This document shows, in pieces, positions 46,861 to 57,347 of a stretch of DNA of 64,000 nucleotides. Under the pieces are notes generated by a model. It had not been told where the DNA came from and searched no databases. It saw only the letters and a program-made list of their open reading frames with translations. The DNA comes from Myrica gale (lineage: Eukaryota; Streptophyta; Magnoliopsida; Fagales; Myricaceae): contig OZ005601.1 of NCBI GenBank assembly GCA_963930655.1, positions 26,722,921 to 26,786,920 of the forward strand. The letters run 5' to 3'. The number at the start of each line of letters is the position of its first letter. Position 1 is the stretch's first letter. A program made the translations under genes and the position numbers.

Positions 46861-47543
46861 TCAAAAAATAAACTCAAGTCTTTCTACTAAAGTCATCAAT
46901 GAAAAGAACAATATAATTATTCTTACCAAAAGAGCTTGGGTTGATTGGCCCACACACATCAGTATGGATAAGTTGCAGCGGCTTTTTAGATCTTGTGGTT
47001 GCTTTCGTTGGAAAAAATTTTCGAGAATGCTTTTCAAGTAAGCATCCTTCACATAATTGATCCGCGTGGTTGATTTTGGGCAATCCTTTCAACATTTTCT
47101 TCTTGCTCAACAATTTCAAGCCACCAAAATTAAGATGCCCAAATTTCAAGTGTCAAAGCCAAGATAAATATTTAAAACGTGTCTTTAGGTATTTAGCAAC
47201 ATCAATATGAATGGTTAATGCAAACATTCTGTTGCTTGTCATTGGCACTTTGGAAATCAAATTGTTCGTTTGATCTCTTATCGAAAGATTATTTTCTTTT
47301 AAATGAATATCATAATTTTTTCTCTAAGCCCAAACTCAAAATATTGTTCTTCATATTGGGCACATAATAAACATTCAAAATAAATGCATGATTTCCGTTC
47401 TTAGAGCGGATCAAGATTTTACCTTTTCCTTTCATGGAAACTTTGGATTCATCTCCAGAAGTAATATTTCCTTTTACTGACTCATCTAGCGTCACAAACA
47501 TATCTCGCTTCCCACAAATATGATTGTTCACTCCAGTATCCAA
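46861..47543 (-). pseudogene. Copia protease and integrase start, broken
   Basis: MDTGVNNHICGKRDMF (47543) is the copia aspartic protease active-site region, usually DSGASNHM; the Asp is kept (DTG). Further on, NHADQLCEGCLLEKHSRKFF and LQLIHTDVCGPINPSS, then YIVLFIDDFSRKTW-like sequence, are the gag-pre-integrase zinc motif and the first integrase catalytic Asp segments (about 47080-46870). Frameshifts separate the pieces. Confidence 0.85.
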
Positions 47544-47546
47544 GTA

Positions 47547-48560
47547 TCATGTGTTCTTTTCTCCACTTTCTGCTCTTTTATATGCTAACAATAAAGTTGG
47601 TTGCTCCTCATTTTCTCTACTGGCATAATTAGATCTATCCTCCACATTGTTAATATTGCTCCTACACTCAGAAGCAAGATGACCAAGCTTTTTACAATTA
47701 AAACACTTAACTTGAGATTTATCATACCTTTGTCTTCCATTTTCCCTTGAATTGTTTCCTTTTTTTCGACCTCTTAGAGTATACAAGCTTTCGCTATTTT
47801 CTTTCTTCTTGAATCCACCTTTTCCGCGACCTTGACCAAGTCCTCTTCCTCTTTGACTTCTTTCATTGTCAAAGTTTCTTTCTTTCTCATTGAAGGTGAA
47901 TTTCATTTGAAGAACTTGATCTAAATGCTCTTATTTTACCTTTTTTCTTTAACCTTTCTTCATGGGGTTGCAGTGAACCCATGAGTTGATCAACAATCAT
48001 AGTATCTAGATCTTTGGATTCTTCAATAGCTACCACAATATAATCAAATTTTGAATCTAAAGACCACAATATCTCTCAGCTACTCAAGTATCATTCAGAT
48101 TTTTGTCATTCCGCCTTAGTTCATTCGCAATAGCCAATACTCGAGAAAAGTGATCAGACATTGATTCTGATTCTTTTATATGCAAAGATTTGAACTCACC
48201 TCAAAGAGTTTGGAGTCGAAATTTTTTCACCTTTTCAACTCCTTTGTAAGAGTTTTGCAAGATCTCCCACTCTTTCTTGTTGCTTGTTGCGCCTGCCATC
48301 TTATCGAACATACTGTCATCTAAGGCTTAATAGATAAGAGTGAGTGCCTTCTTATCTTTATTTCTCACGTTTTTCAAACTATTCGTTTGAGCTTGGGATA
48401 GAGTGGCCTCATCTTGTGGCTCATTTTAGCCTTTCTCCACGATCTCCCAAACATCCCGTGAGCTGAGCAACGCCTTTCTTATAATGCTCCAATTGTCATA
48501 GTTGTTTTTGGTAAGTTGAGGGACTTGGAACAGAATCATTTCACTTGTCATCTTCTCACT
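47547..48560 (-). pseudogene. Copia gag remnant with CCHC zinc knuckle
   Basis: Minus-strand fragments begin MILFQVPQLTKNNYDNWSI near 48540 (gag start), continue through [17 protein letters not shown] and [12 protein letters not shown] (48060-47950), and reach the Arg/Gly/Lys-rich linker and the zinc knuckle CFNCKKLGHLASEC (about 47700-47660). Stops and frameshifts occur between the blocks. Confidence 0.85.
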
Positions 48561-48690
48561 ACAACCTAGGCTCTGATACCAATTTGTTGGAAGAGGTTGT
48601 CTTTGGTAAGTTGAGGGACTTGGAACGAAATCATTCAACTTGCCATCTTCTCACTACAATCTAGGCTTTGATATCAGTTTGTTGGAAGAT
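48497..48690 (-). repeat. 95-bp tandem duplication over primer-binding site
   Basis: TTTGGTAAGTTGAGGGACTT through GATA.CA.TTTGTTGGAAGA occurs twice with a 95-bp offset. The inner copy keeps an intact primer-binding site (minus strand TGGTATCAGAGCC, about 48569-48581) and a false LTR start at 48585. The copy next to the real LTR has decayed to TGATATCAAAGCC. The duplication spans gag start, leader, PBS and LTR edge. Confidence 0.82.
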
Positions 48691-48830
48691 GAATTTACAA
48701 CACAAGGGGAGTAAGGCTTTAAGGCAGAGCAAATTTTGTGGAAGAGGTAATGAGGAGAAATATGGAAGAACACACTTCAATTTCTCAAACTTAGCTTTTT
48801 GGCTTATAAAAAATGGTAGGGCTCCACCGC

Positions 48831-48838
48831 TTTATATA
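48831..48838 (-). promoter_or_regulatory. TATA box of copia 5' LTR
   Basis: TATATAAA on the minus strand, about 110 bp downstream of the nearest heat-shock module, in the right place for the LTR transcription start. Confidence 0.7.
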
Positions 48839-48949
48839 GGCTTATAAATTTAATCTTAGCCACACATTTTATCTAAAATTTCTAGATATTTCTATGGTAC
48901 TTTCTAGAGAGACTTCTAGATATTGATTACATTTTTTAGATATTTTGTA

Positions 48950-49157
48950 GAACTTTCTAGAAAAAGACACTTCTACTTATCTCTAAGATATTTTCTTAGA
49001 ACTTTCTAGAAAGTGATTTGATCTTCCCTACTCTAGAGATTTATAGAACTCTCTAGATAAGTACTATTTGTTCTCCCTTTATCTAGAGCTCTATAGAACT
49101 TTCTAGAAAAAATGATTTATCTTCCTTTGTCCTAGAGATTTGTGGAACTCTCTAGAA
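48950..49157 (-). promoter_or_regulatory. Array of five heat-shock-element modules, ~49-bp period
   Basis: Three exact GAAnnTTCnnGAA sequences (GAACTTTCTAGAA) lie at 48950-48962, 48999-49011 and 49096-49108. Two variants with CTC in place of the middle TTC lie at 49046-49058 (end also changed to GAT) and 49145-49157. Start-to-start spacing is 49, 47, 50 and 49 bp. Three alternating nGAAn units are the minimal perfect heat shock element bound by a heat shock factor trimer. The motif reads the same on both strands. Isolated half-matches (TTCTAGAT, TTCTAGAG) continue to 48880. No other stretch of the window shows this array. Confidence 0.8.
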
Positions 49158-49234
49158 ATTTTTATTCTCCATTGGGCCAAGACTAAGTTTGGAACACATC
49201 TTGGGCCCAAATCAAGTTTAACTTTCAACAATAT

Positions 49235-50022
49235 TAATATTTCCAAACAAACTATTTCTAGCTGACCATTGGGCTACAAAGTGAGCTACTGAATTCGCAG
49301 AGCTACTAAGCCATCCAAGGTTGAGATGAAGAAACCGACGAGTATCCTCCACCAAATTGCTGATACACCAATCTGGACACTCCAAAGGGTCATTAATCGC
49401 TTACAAACCAAGGCATTATCACCTTCCAAGGCATGTTGAGATAATCAAGATAATGCGCCTCTTCATGAGCGGCAAAAAGTGCAGCTGTGGCTTCACCCAC
49501 TAGTGGGGTGCCTGGAGGAAGCAGTCTCTTTATTCAAGCGAAGACTAAACTACCTGCTGAATCACGACACACAGCAGCAGCAAGAGATGGATTGCGATGT
49601 CGAAGTTAATCTTCCACCTATCCGGGAGAGGAGGCTGATAACCATACTATCATATCAAATCTTAAAGATTTGATTATGATATTATCTCTAACATATGCGA
49701 CCAAAGAACCAAAGAAGTCCGAATATTGATCTGCCAAGCTTCCTTCTGTTCTCCATAAAATGCCAAAGACTCTGTCCACCAACCTTTCTACATCCAAAGT
49801 AGCCTTGCCATGAACAATTTGGTTACTAGAAAGAGCATTTGTTAGCCCCACATACACTCGTTTTCTAAACTTTTGCAATTTGGTTTTCAACCACTCAAAT
49901 GCTCGACTGGTTGGTGGTGCTGATATTTTTTTAATATTTTCTTCTGTGAGTTCTGACCAGAAGACTGTTTGCTGGACTAAACTTAAAATGGTTGTGAAGT
50001 AACTTTGTTTTTTCGAATACAT
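49235..50022 (-). pseudogene. LINE-derived relic ending in RNase H-like domain
   Basis: On the minus strand, an open stretch from 50022 reaches NALSSNQIVHGKATLDVERL (linker typical between LINE RT and RNase H), then WKINFDIAI near 49600, ATAALFAAHEEA near 49480, LEGDNALVCKRLM near 49410 and PDWCISNLVEDTRRFLHLNL followed by SSSANSVAHFVAQWS (49360-49250). These blocks are the RNase H-like (RVT_3) domain in order but in three different frames, so the domain is dead. It ends 85 bp before the laccase B start codon, so this sequence now occupies the promoter region of that gene. A degraded RNase H-like host gene is an alternative. Confidence 0.72.
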
Positions 50023-50106
50023 TTACAGATAATCAAAGGAAACGGTGAATGCCGTATAGGATACAAAATACAAACAGTATCTCGGTCTGTTCCAGAGGTT
50101 CAAAAT

Positions 50107-53100
50107 ATGAGTGCCAGGAACAAAAAAATTACAATGATAAAGTTTCTGGGCTTCTTGTCTCTTGTGGGACAGTTTTTTTCCAAGGTTCAAGGCGATGACC
50201 ATTTCTATGATTTTGTTGTAAGTATACTTTTTTCTTTTATGTACACCGTCTCCCTTGCTAATCCAAGGGTCCGTCATATTGCCTTTATCCTTCCGGCTCT
50301 GGAACAACCATTGCTATTTGGTGTACATTACAGACAGGCTGCAGGTGCTTTTATTCAGTGTGGGCTTGACTTTTCCTTTTCTTCTGCTTTTAGCTTTCTC
50401 GTTCTTGCATCCCCTTCCTTTTGGAGGGTCTGGATTCGTAAGCCAGTACCCGAATCAGATTTTCTCTGTCACCGTATATAAATGACGAGTAGTACTGCTA
50501 AGTCTCTGCTTTTGTAGCTAAGAGAGAAAAACTTCACGAGGCTGTGCAGCACAAAAAGCATGTTGGTCGTAAATTGCAGTTTTCCGGGGCCGGTTATACA
50601 GGTTCACAAAGGGGACACAGCGTATGTCAATGTCCACAACGAAGGAAACTATGGAGTGACTATTCACTGGTATATTAACTCATTTCTGTCTCTGCCTGTG
50701 TCTCAATCTCACACGCAGGATACACATCCACAGGACACGGCCGCATATATATACACAGTCGTGTATGATTATGAACACATCTTCTTCCAATTTCAAATTC
50801 AGAAAAAATATGTTAAATCTATACGCCTCTCTATGATCAGTAAATGTACTGCTCCATCTTTCACTGATGTCCACGTGTACCACTATGGTTACAGGCATGG
50901 GGTAAAACAACCGAGAAATCCATGGTCAGATGGTCCAGCATACATCACACAGTGTCCCATTGAACCTGGATCAAACTTCACGTACGAGATCATATTTTCC
51001 ACTGAGGAAGGAACTCTCTGGTGGCATGCACACAGCGATTGGACACGATCCAGTGTTCATGGTGCCATAGTTGTCTTGTCTGCTAATGAAACCTCCTATC
51101 CATTTCCCAACCCAGATGAAGAAGAGATCATCGTGCTGGGTACGTATGTTAATATTTTCATCCAGTAGTACTAGCTGAATAATAAATAAATAAAAAGATT
51201 AGAAGGGGCAAGTACAACATTAAATTATGCAATAATTTAAGGGAAATGCTTGGGGTCCCGATGGGATCCCGAGCATTTCCCGATAGAGGCTGGAAATGTA
51301 TCAATATCATTTAAAAAAAAATGATAGAGGCTGTAATTTCCAGCCTCTATCGGGATGGCATCGGGATCCCATCGGGATCCCGAGCCTTTCCCATAATTTA
51401 AAGCTTGATGTAAGAATGACGGTGGAGTACTAGGCGATTTTTTAGTGAAAAGAGAACCTTTTGTTTTTCCCCCTTAGGTTCAGTGCATGAAATCTATTAA
51501 ACGCAATCTGGCCTTTCTTTTCTAACCTCTTGTATAAGCTTTTTCAAGCAATATAATAATCCTAGTCTCGTAGATTTACAGTTGAGAAAGACTGTAAAGC
51601 ACGTTCAAAACTTCACACTACACGGCTAAGTAGGAGATTTTGGTGCCAGCGGCAAAGGTGGTATTTTTTTATTTCTTCCCAGAGTGGGGAAGAGTAATAT
51701 TATAATACACGTACGGCACCAAAATAAAAGCAAAGGGGAAATAGCAATACTTTTACAGTTTCCTTACTGACACATTTGGGTGCTTGGCTGCTAGCGAAAT
51801 TGAATAAGTAACATGAAATTGGCTTAATTCTGAACTATTTTGCTGAACATGCAGGGTCCTGGTACAGTGGAGATATCAACGTCTTGGTCGATGAGGACCT
51901 GCAGACTGGCGCTGACTTACCGCATTCGATTGCTTTTACTATCAATGGTGAACCAGGAGATCTTTGTGAATGCTCCAAAGGTAGATTTTGGAGCTCAGTG
52001 ATTCGCTGTTGGATCTTTTTGTTACATCAAGATAGTTTCGATATCATTCGTCCTTTAAATCGATCAACTGCAATTTTTTTTTTCCAGAAACAACGTACCG
52101 TCGGATAGTCAGTTACGGCAAGACCTATATACTTCGGGTAGTCAACGCAGCTGTCAATGCAGAACTCTTCTTTGCAGTTGCTCAACACAACCTCACAGTC
52201 GTTGGAGTGGACGGGCATTATACCAAACCCATAGTCAATGATTTCATCTTTCTAAGCCCAGGACAAACAATGGATATCTTACTCAGCACAAATCAGACTC
52301 CTGGCCACTATTATATGGCTGCTCGGCAATTATGGAGCCAAGACCCTACACTTCTAAATTACGACCAGGTCAATACCACAGCTATCCTCCAATATGAGGG
52401 CAACTATACCTCCCCAGATTCTCTTTCGTTTCCAAGTACGCTTCCTCTTTACAAAGACTTACAAGCCTTCTTAAGATTCTCAAGTCTTATTAGGAGCTTA
52501 GCAAGCGAAGACCACCCAGTTAACGTTCCCTTAAACATTACGACCACAATGTTCATAACACTTTCTATGAACGAGCTGCTCTGTCGAAACACTACATGTT
52601 CGTCAACACAAGGTGACGATGTCTTCGCTACAAGCGTGAATAACATAAGTTGGGTCGATCCCAGTTCTGATATACTGCTTGCTTATTACAGGTTCCCCCT
52701 CTTTCTCTCTTCCTTTTTTTCACGAACCGATGTCTAATTTTTTATGAAGGGAAATGTCACATTTCCTTTCTCTAGTTCTCTACAATTGCTTGTCCGACTA
52801 TCATCCCATTGTTATTTAATTGCCTTGGCACTTCACATCAAATATTTTCTCTTTCAATTAAGAATCTTCAACGATTCTTATTATCCCCTGCAGCAGGAGC
52901 AGTAGATCATCCGCGCTTAACCACCATATATATATATGGTGGTTTGTATTATTGTGGATATATATTACACTGCCATCTCAATTTAATCCACCCATGTCAG
53001 ATAAACATGATACGTGAAAATGTTATTCTACGAAATAGTAAATACAATGTATCAAGGGGAAGAACACATTATAGAAGAATTCCGTTTTCAGAGGGTGAAC

Positions 53101-54189
53101 CAATCAATTTTTACGCGACGACTTCACCACTGAATGTTATAAAATTTGACCCACCAATTTTCTCATTGAAATAAACAACGCTTTTAGGTGCTTGGATTAA
53201 CTTATTAAGTACCAGTTCAATCAAGCTATTTGGGAAGTAAGATGATCAGTACCCTACTAGCATACATGCTTCCATATATGATCGAAATCGAAAATGCGAT
53301 CTATGAGGTGAAGCCTTTCATGCAGGAACATTAGCGGGGTCTATACAACGGACTTCCCAGACCAACCCCTTGAATATTTTAACTTTACAGGGGATGACAT
53401 TCCAACTGATATTGGATTCACAGATAAAGCTACCAAGGTGAAGGTGCTGAATTATAATGAATCTGTAGAGATAGTTTTCCAAGGTACCAATGTGATTGGA
53501 GGCGCTGCCAATCATCCGATGCATTTGCATGGGTATAGCTTCTTTGTGGTGGGCACAGGTATTAGGAATTTCAATAACGAAACGGACCCAAAAGAGTTTA
53601 ATTTGGTTGATCCGCCCGAAGTGAATACCATTGGAGTTCCAAGGAACGGATGGGTTGCCATCAGATTTCTAGCCAACAATCCCGGTATGTTTTGTCTATG
53701 ATGAATGTTTTATCTATTTGGTTATTATATTATTATTATTAGCATTATCTTGATGTTATTATATAAAATTCGGTTATTAGAGACATGTAATGTACACGGC
53801 CTCGAAATATATCAAGATCTTGTGCCAACCCACCTCCCTAGCTCCAACCACCACACATATAAGAAAACAAACAAACCATAAGGAAATTAGAAAGAGAATG
53901 TCCAGATGGTCAAAAAAATCCGGATATGCATGATAACATAACCTCAACTACTACGTGTATTTTGGCAGGTGTGTGGTTTTGGCATTGTCATTTGGAGCGA
54001 CATTTGACTTGGGGTATGGAAGCTGCTTTTATAGTAAAGAATGGGGACACACGTGAGACAAGTATGCGTGAACCCCCTGCTTATATGCCTCCTTGTAGCA
54101 GCAACGCTCCATTACGACCTCGGCTTCAAAACGGTGATGGGTCGGATATTGGAAAAGTAAATGAATCGAGTTTGATCCAAATGCATTAA
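50107..54189 (+). CDS. Laccase B (LAC14/LAC15-like multicopper oxidase)
   Basis: The second intact tandem laccase. Exons: 50107-50217, 50518-50669, 50895-51139, 51855-51980, 52088-52691, 53326-53684, 53969-54189; 1818 nt, 605 aa, all GT..AG. Exons 1-4 and 6 are exactly as long as those of gene A; exon 5 is 6 bp longer and exon 7 is 30 bp longer. Signal peptide FLGFLSLVGQFFSKVQG. Copper ligands: HWHG (87-90), HAHSDW (132-137), HPMHLHGY (476-483), HCHLERH (538-544), axial Met549 (WGM). Intron 3 holds a MITE. The start codon was chosen by alignment with gene A; a second in-frame ATG lies 27 bp on. The upstream flank is LINE and copia debris, so regulation may differ from gene A. It is expected to be secreted and to oxidise phenolics or flavonoids in the apoplast. 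Confidence 0.92.
51241..51392. mobile_element. Mutator-type MITE in laccase B intron 3
   Basis: 152 bp, ends GGGAAATGCTTGGGG...CCCGAGCCTTTCCC, strong inner hairpin (GATAGAGGCTG.. with CAGCCTCTATC), flanked by a perfect 9-bp TSD ATAATTTAA (51232-51240 and 51393-51401). It lies well away from the splice sites. Confidence 0.93.
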
Positions 54190-54286
54190 TCTGCAATTAT
54201 CTTTTTACCTTCTTTCCCTTTCTTTTTTTTTTTGCAAAATGTATTGCCTTGAATATGTTTTTAATCAGAGACTCCCTTCTATTTTA

Positions 54287-54292
54287 AATAAA
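54287..54292 (+). terminator. Poly(A) signal of laccase B
   Basis: AATAAA, 98 bp after the stop codon, preceded by T-rich sequence. The spacing is plausible for plant 3' end formation. Confidence 0.5.
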
Positions 54293-54299
54293 TATTCTT

Positions 54300-54851
54300 A
54301 TTAATTACCAGTAATTAATATCCACGAAGTATTCAATAACAAAAATAATAGAGAGGACTTTTGAGCAAACTATAAAGGCGGTACCTCCTCTGTAGTTCTC
54401 TCTCATGTATTGCCTTAAAAGAATTTCGAATTGCTGTTTTCCCATTCTCGCTTCAGTTTTTTTGTTTTTCCCCGTAAGGAGCTTTGCCGCTATAGGTACC
54501 CAAAAAAAAACAGAACTATTCCCGCGGCCGGTCGCTAGAAGATCTCAGCCAGAGAAATACGTTTTAACTAGAAAAAAAAAAGAAGAAGAAGAATGTCAGT
54601 TAGAGAAACCATGTTGGCCCAACTTATTCATTAAATTAAACAGAAAGTAAAACTTGGTGACTAGCTAGTACGGTTCCTCGGTTTGTTACGGCGGACGGAC
54701 GCACCAAAAGTTCAAAAAAGCACAGCTTGGCTTTCCAAACTGTCCTTCAAACTAATAGAAGGCTTTAAGGTAAGCGGAATCGTGGACTTTCTGTTTGCAA
54801 TGCTTCAAAGTTGGCTTGTGAAATTTGAAGGAGATAAGGGATTCAGTTTAA
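54300..54851. other. Intergenic, no gene recognised
   Basis: AT-rich to mixed sequence between the laccase B 3' end and a small MITE. Short open frames (54405-54650, 54683-54943) match nothing I know. Confidence 0.5.
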
Positions 54852-54935
54852 AGAGAAAGGATTGCCACCAAAGGCAATCCCGTCCAAAGGGCGAAAGTCA
54901 CGGTCGGGATTGCCTTTGGAGGCAATCCTTTCTCT
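54852..54935. mobile_element. 84-bp hairpin MITE, 8-bp TSD
   Basis: Near-perfect inverted repeat AGAGAAAGGATTGCC.CCAAAGGCAATCCCG around a ~24-bp loop, flanked by CAGTTTAA on both sides (54844-54851 and 54936-54943). The 8-bp TSD suggests hAT. The transcript would fold into a long hairpin. Confidence 0.85.
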
Positions 54936-55177
54936 CAGTTTAAAGAAAGAAAAATTGTGTAAAAGATTTAAAGTTATTGTTGTGATTTTAAAATCATGAA
55001 CATTTCAAAGGTTAGGATATGTCTACGAAATGTCTAACAGGTTTAGTGGCAAAAAATCCTAACTCTTGAATATTTATTTTAAAATTACACGGTTGACTTT
55101 GAATTGATATCTCATTAGACCGAATCCTTTCCCCTCGAAGGAAAACACTCGAGAGAGTCTGATCTTTGTTTTTTTCT

Positions 55178-57344
55178 CACTACAACAATTTTCACCTTCA
55201 GTGGCGAAAATTTTCGTCGCTGAAGATAGGCATTTCGTCGCTAAAAGTTATCAGTGGCGAAATATTTTCGTCGCCAATTCGTCGCTGAAAGTCATCAGTG
55301 ACGAAATTTGCATGTCGACGCAAAAAAGTCATCTTCAGCGACGAAATTCATTTCGTCGCTGAAAATTTGACTTTTAGCGACGAAAACATTTCGCCGCTGA
55401 TGAGTAAGATTTTCGCCACTAAAACATCATTTTCGTCGCTAAAAGGCATCAAATATAATTTTTTAACGACGAAAAGTTTCGTTGCTAAAATCTCGTTCGA
55501 ACACGATTTTCTGTTCGAACCAAATTTTTTGATCTCTTGTTCGAACCATATTTTTCATTCGAACCAAATTTTTTGACATGCTTGTTCGAACCAGATTTGG
55601 CGTTCGAACCAAATTTTTTGACATATCCTTGTTCGAACCAGATTTGGCGTTCGAACCAAAGTTTTTGACATTTTGTTCGAACACATTTTTAACTTGATTC
55701 ATATTTACAAATATTCATATTATAGCACAATTTACACCTCATAAGAATATCGCAATACCAACACATTTTGGCTCTTTAAATATGAAAACATTCTCAAATA
55801 CACAAGTGCAATGCAAAATAGCAAGTTTTACACCAATCCAAAAGGTAGAAAAAAGTATCAATATTCTACACAAATCCAAAACATAATGAATGTACAAAAG
55901 CCTATATCAATTTTCTCCACCAATCTATAGGCAGCACATAAGATCCCAGCTCCTTGCAGAAAAAAAAGAGGATAAAAAAGAACTGGGAATGAGATTTGTC
56001 TAGCACCATATGGGGTTCCCTGAAAATGAAACAGCAACATAATGAGGACAACTTTAAAAACTTAGAAAAGATCCACAAATAAGAACTTCAATTTTCATAT
56101 CACTACTTCTATATCCATATTTTATTAAGTAGGTCCCTTAAAATAAAATTTTTCAAATACATGACTAAATAAAATTGTATATTAAAAGGAATAAAATAAT
56201 TATTAACATTAAATAACTTATAATTAATAAATATTTTTTTGCACTTATACGTATAACAGCGTTTACAAAAAACGCTCCTAAAGGGGGGGACCGCCGATAG
56301 TGGCATTTTGCAAAAAATGCCGCAAAAAACATCATTTAGCGGCGTTTTTAGCGACCGCTGTTATAAACCTATTTTTTTGTAGTGTATATAGGTTAAGGAA
56401 AATATATTAATATAATAATTTATAATACAAAATTTATCGTACTTACACAACACACTAAGAAAAAAGACAATAACTTACACTTATGTAACATATTATACAA
56501 TTTATTATACCTTATGATAAAAGGATAATTCAAGACTTTAGGATGACATCTCATTGCTAAAAAAAAATATTTCTCAAACTTTTTTCACAAAATTCCTTGG
56601 CGGGAACAATTCTTGCTTGTTTAGCGACAATGTCATTGGCCTAACAATTCTAGCTTGTTTATTTACGCATAAATTGTTTGGTGACGATTTCTTTTTTTCA
56701 CAAAAAATCACTTTGAGTGAGGCATTTTGTATTTTGTCATGAACAAATGACCATATTGAATTTTTTTTTTAAGATATATTTTTTTTAAAATTGTATCATT
56801 TCATAAAATTTTTATTACATTTTTTAGTTTCATACTTCATGACTTTTATTAGTTATTATTTTTTTTATGACACACATTTTGGTCACTAAAAACGTCTTTC
56901 AGCGACCATAGTTTCCTTTGGTCACTAAAAATTATTGTTCGAACGAGATTTTCTTGTTCGAACTAGAGTTTTGGAAACGAATTTCACTTTGGTCGCTAAA
57001 ACATGTGTTGACTCTTTAGCGACGAAATACCTTCGTCGCAGAAGATTACTTTTAGTGACGAAGTTGATATTCGTCGCTAAAATACATGTGTTTTTAACCT
57101 TTAGCGACGAAAATGTATTTTGGTCTCTAAAGGTACATCTTTAGCGACGAAATTGCGTTTGTCGCTAATACTTTCGTCGCTAAAGATGTGTTTTTAGCGA
57201 CGAAATCTATATTGGTCGCTAAAAATAGGTGTTTTAACTTTTTAGTGACGAAACACTAATTTCGTCGCTAAAGATGTACTTTTAGCGACGAAATTGATTT
57301 CGCCACTGAAAATTTCGTCGCTAAAAGACATATTTGTTGTAGTG
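55178..57344. mobile_element. CACTA element with TTCGTCGCTAAAAG repeats, TSD TCT
   Basis: 2.17 kb, ends CACTACAACAATTTT...TATTTGTTGTAGTG, 3-bp TSD TCT (55175-55177 and 57345-57347). Both subterminal regions are arrays of TTTCGTCGCTAAAAG/TTTTAGCGACGAAAA in both orientations (55195-55490, 56980-57330), and TTCGAAC-rich repeats occur at 55495-55690 and 56935-56970. No transposase. It belongs to a different family from the AGCGGC-type elements at 5219 and 39910. Confidence 0.92.
56080..56384. mobile_element. Nested right end of an AGCGGC-type CACTA element
   Basis: AACTTCAATTTTCATA, then ATATTTTATTAAGTAGGTCCCTTAAAATAAAA and a right end CCTATTTTTTTGTAGTG match the right parts of the elements ending at 8566 and 43926. 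The matching left CACTA end was not found, so this is a truncated or fused copy within the 55178-57344 element. Confidence 0.65.
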
Positions 57345-57347
57345 TCT

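Larger units (their letters stand above)
45664..49230 (-). mobile_element. Ty1/copia element with heat-shock-type LTR, internally deleted
   Basis: A minus-strand element bounded by TGTTGGAAG... (left, 45664) and ...CTTTCAACA (right, 49230). Gag, protease and integrase remnants occur in the normal copia order, but reverse transcriptase is cut off after its first motif at about 45941, where the sequence passes straight into the inner part of the 3' LTR. The rest of RT, RNase H and about half of the 3' LTR are gone. The 5' LTR is complete (551 bp) and carries the heat-shock-element array. Flanking 5-mers (ATGTG, ATATT) do not match, so no TSD is seen. Confidence 0.88.
48680..49230 (-). repeat. 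Intact 5' LTR of copia element
   Basis: 551 bp, perfect TGTTG...CAACA ends. In element orientation (right to left) it runs U3 with heat-shock-element modules (49157-48950), a TATA box (48838-48831), then R/U5 to 48680. The layout of regulatory sites is that of a complete inducible promoter facing into the element, away from laccase B. Confidence 0.9.

Noticed and set aside
45659-49235. TSD for the heat-shock copia element
   Set aside because: The flanking 5-mers ATGTG and ATATT do not match; no TSD is claimed.
55178-57344. CRISPR-like array of short repeats (TTCGTCGCTAAAAG)
   Set aside because: The repeats occur in both orientations with irregular spacing, in a eukaryotic CACTA element with TIRs and TSD.
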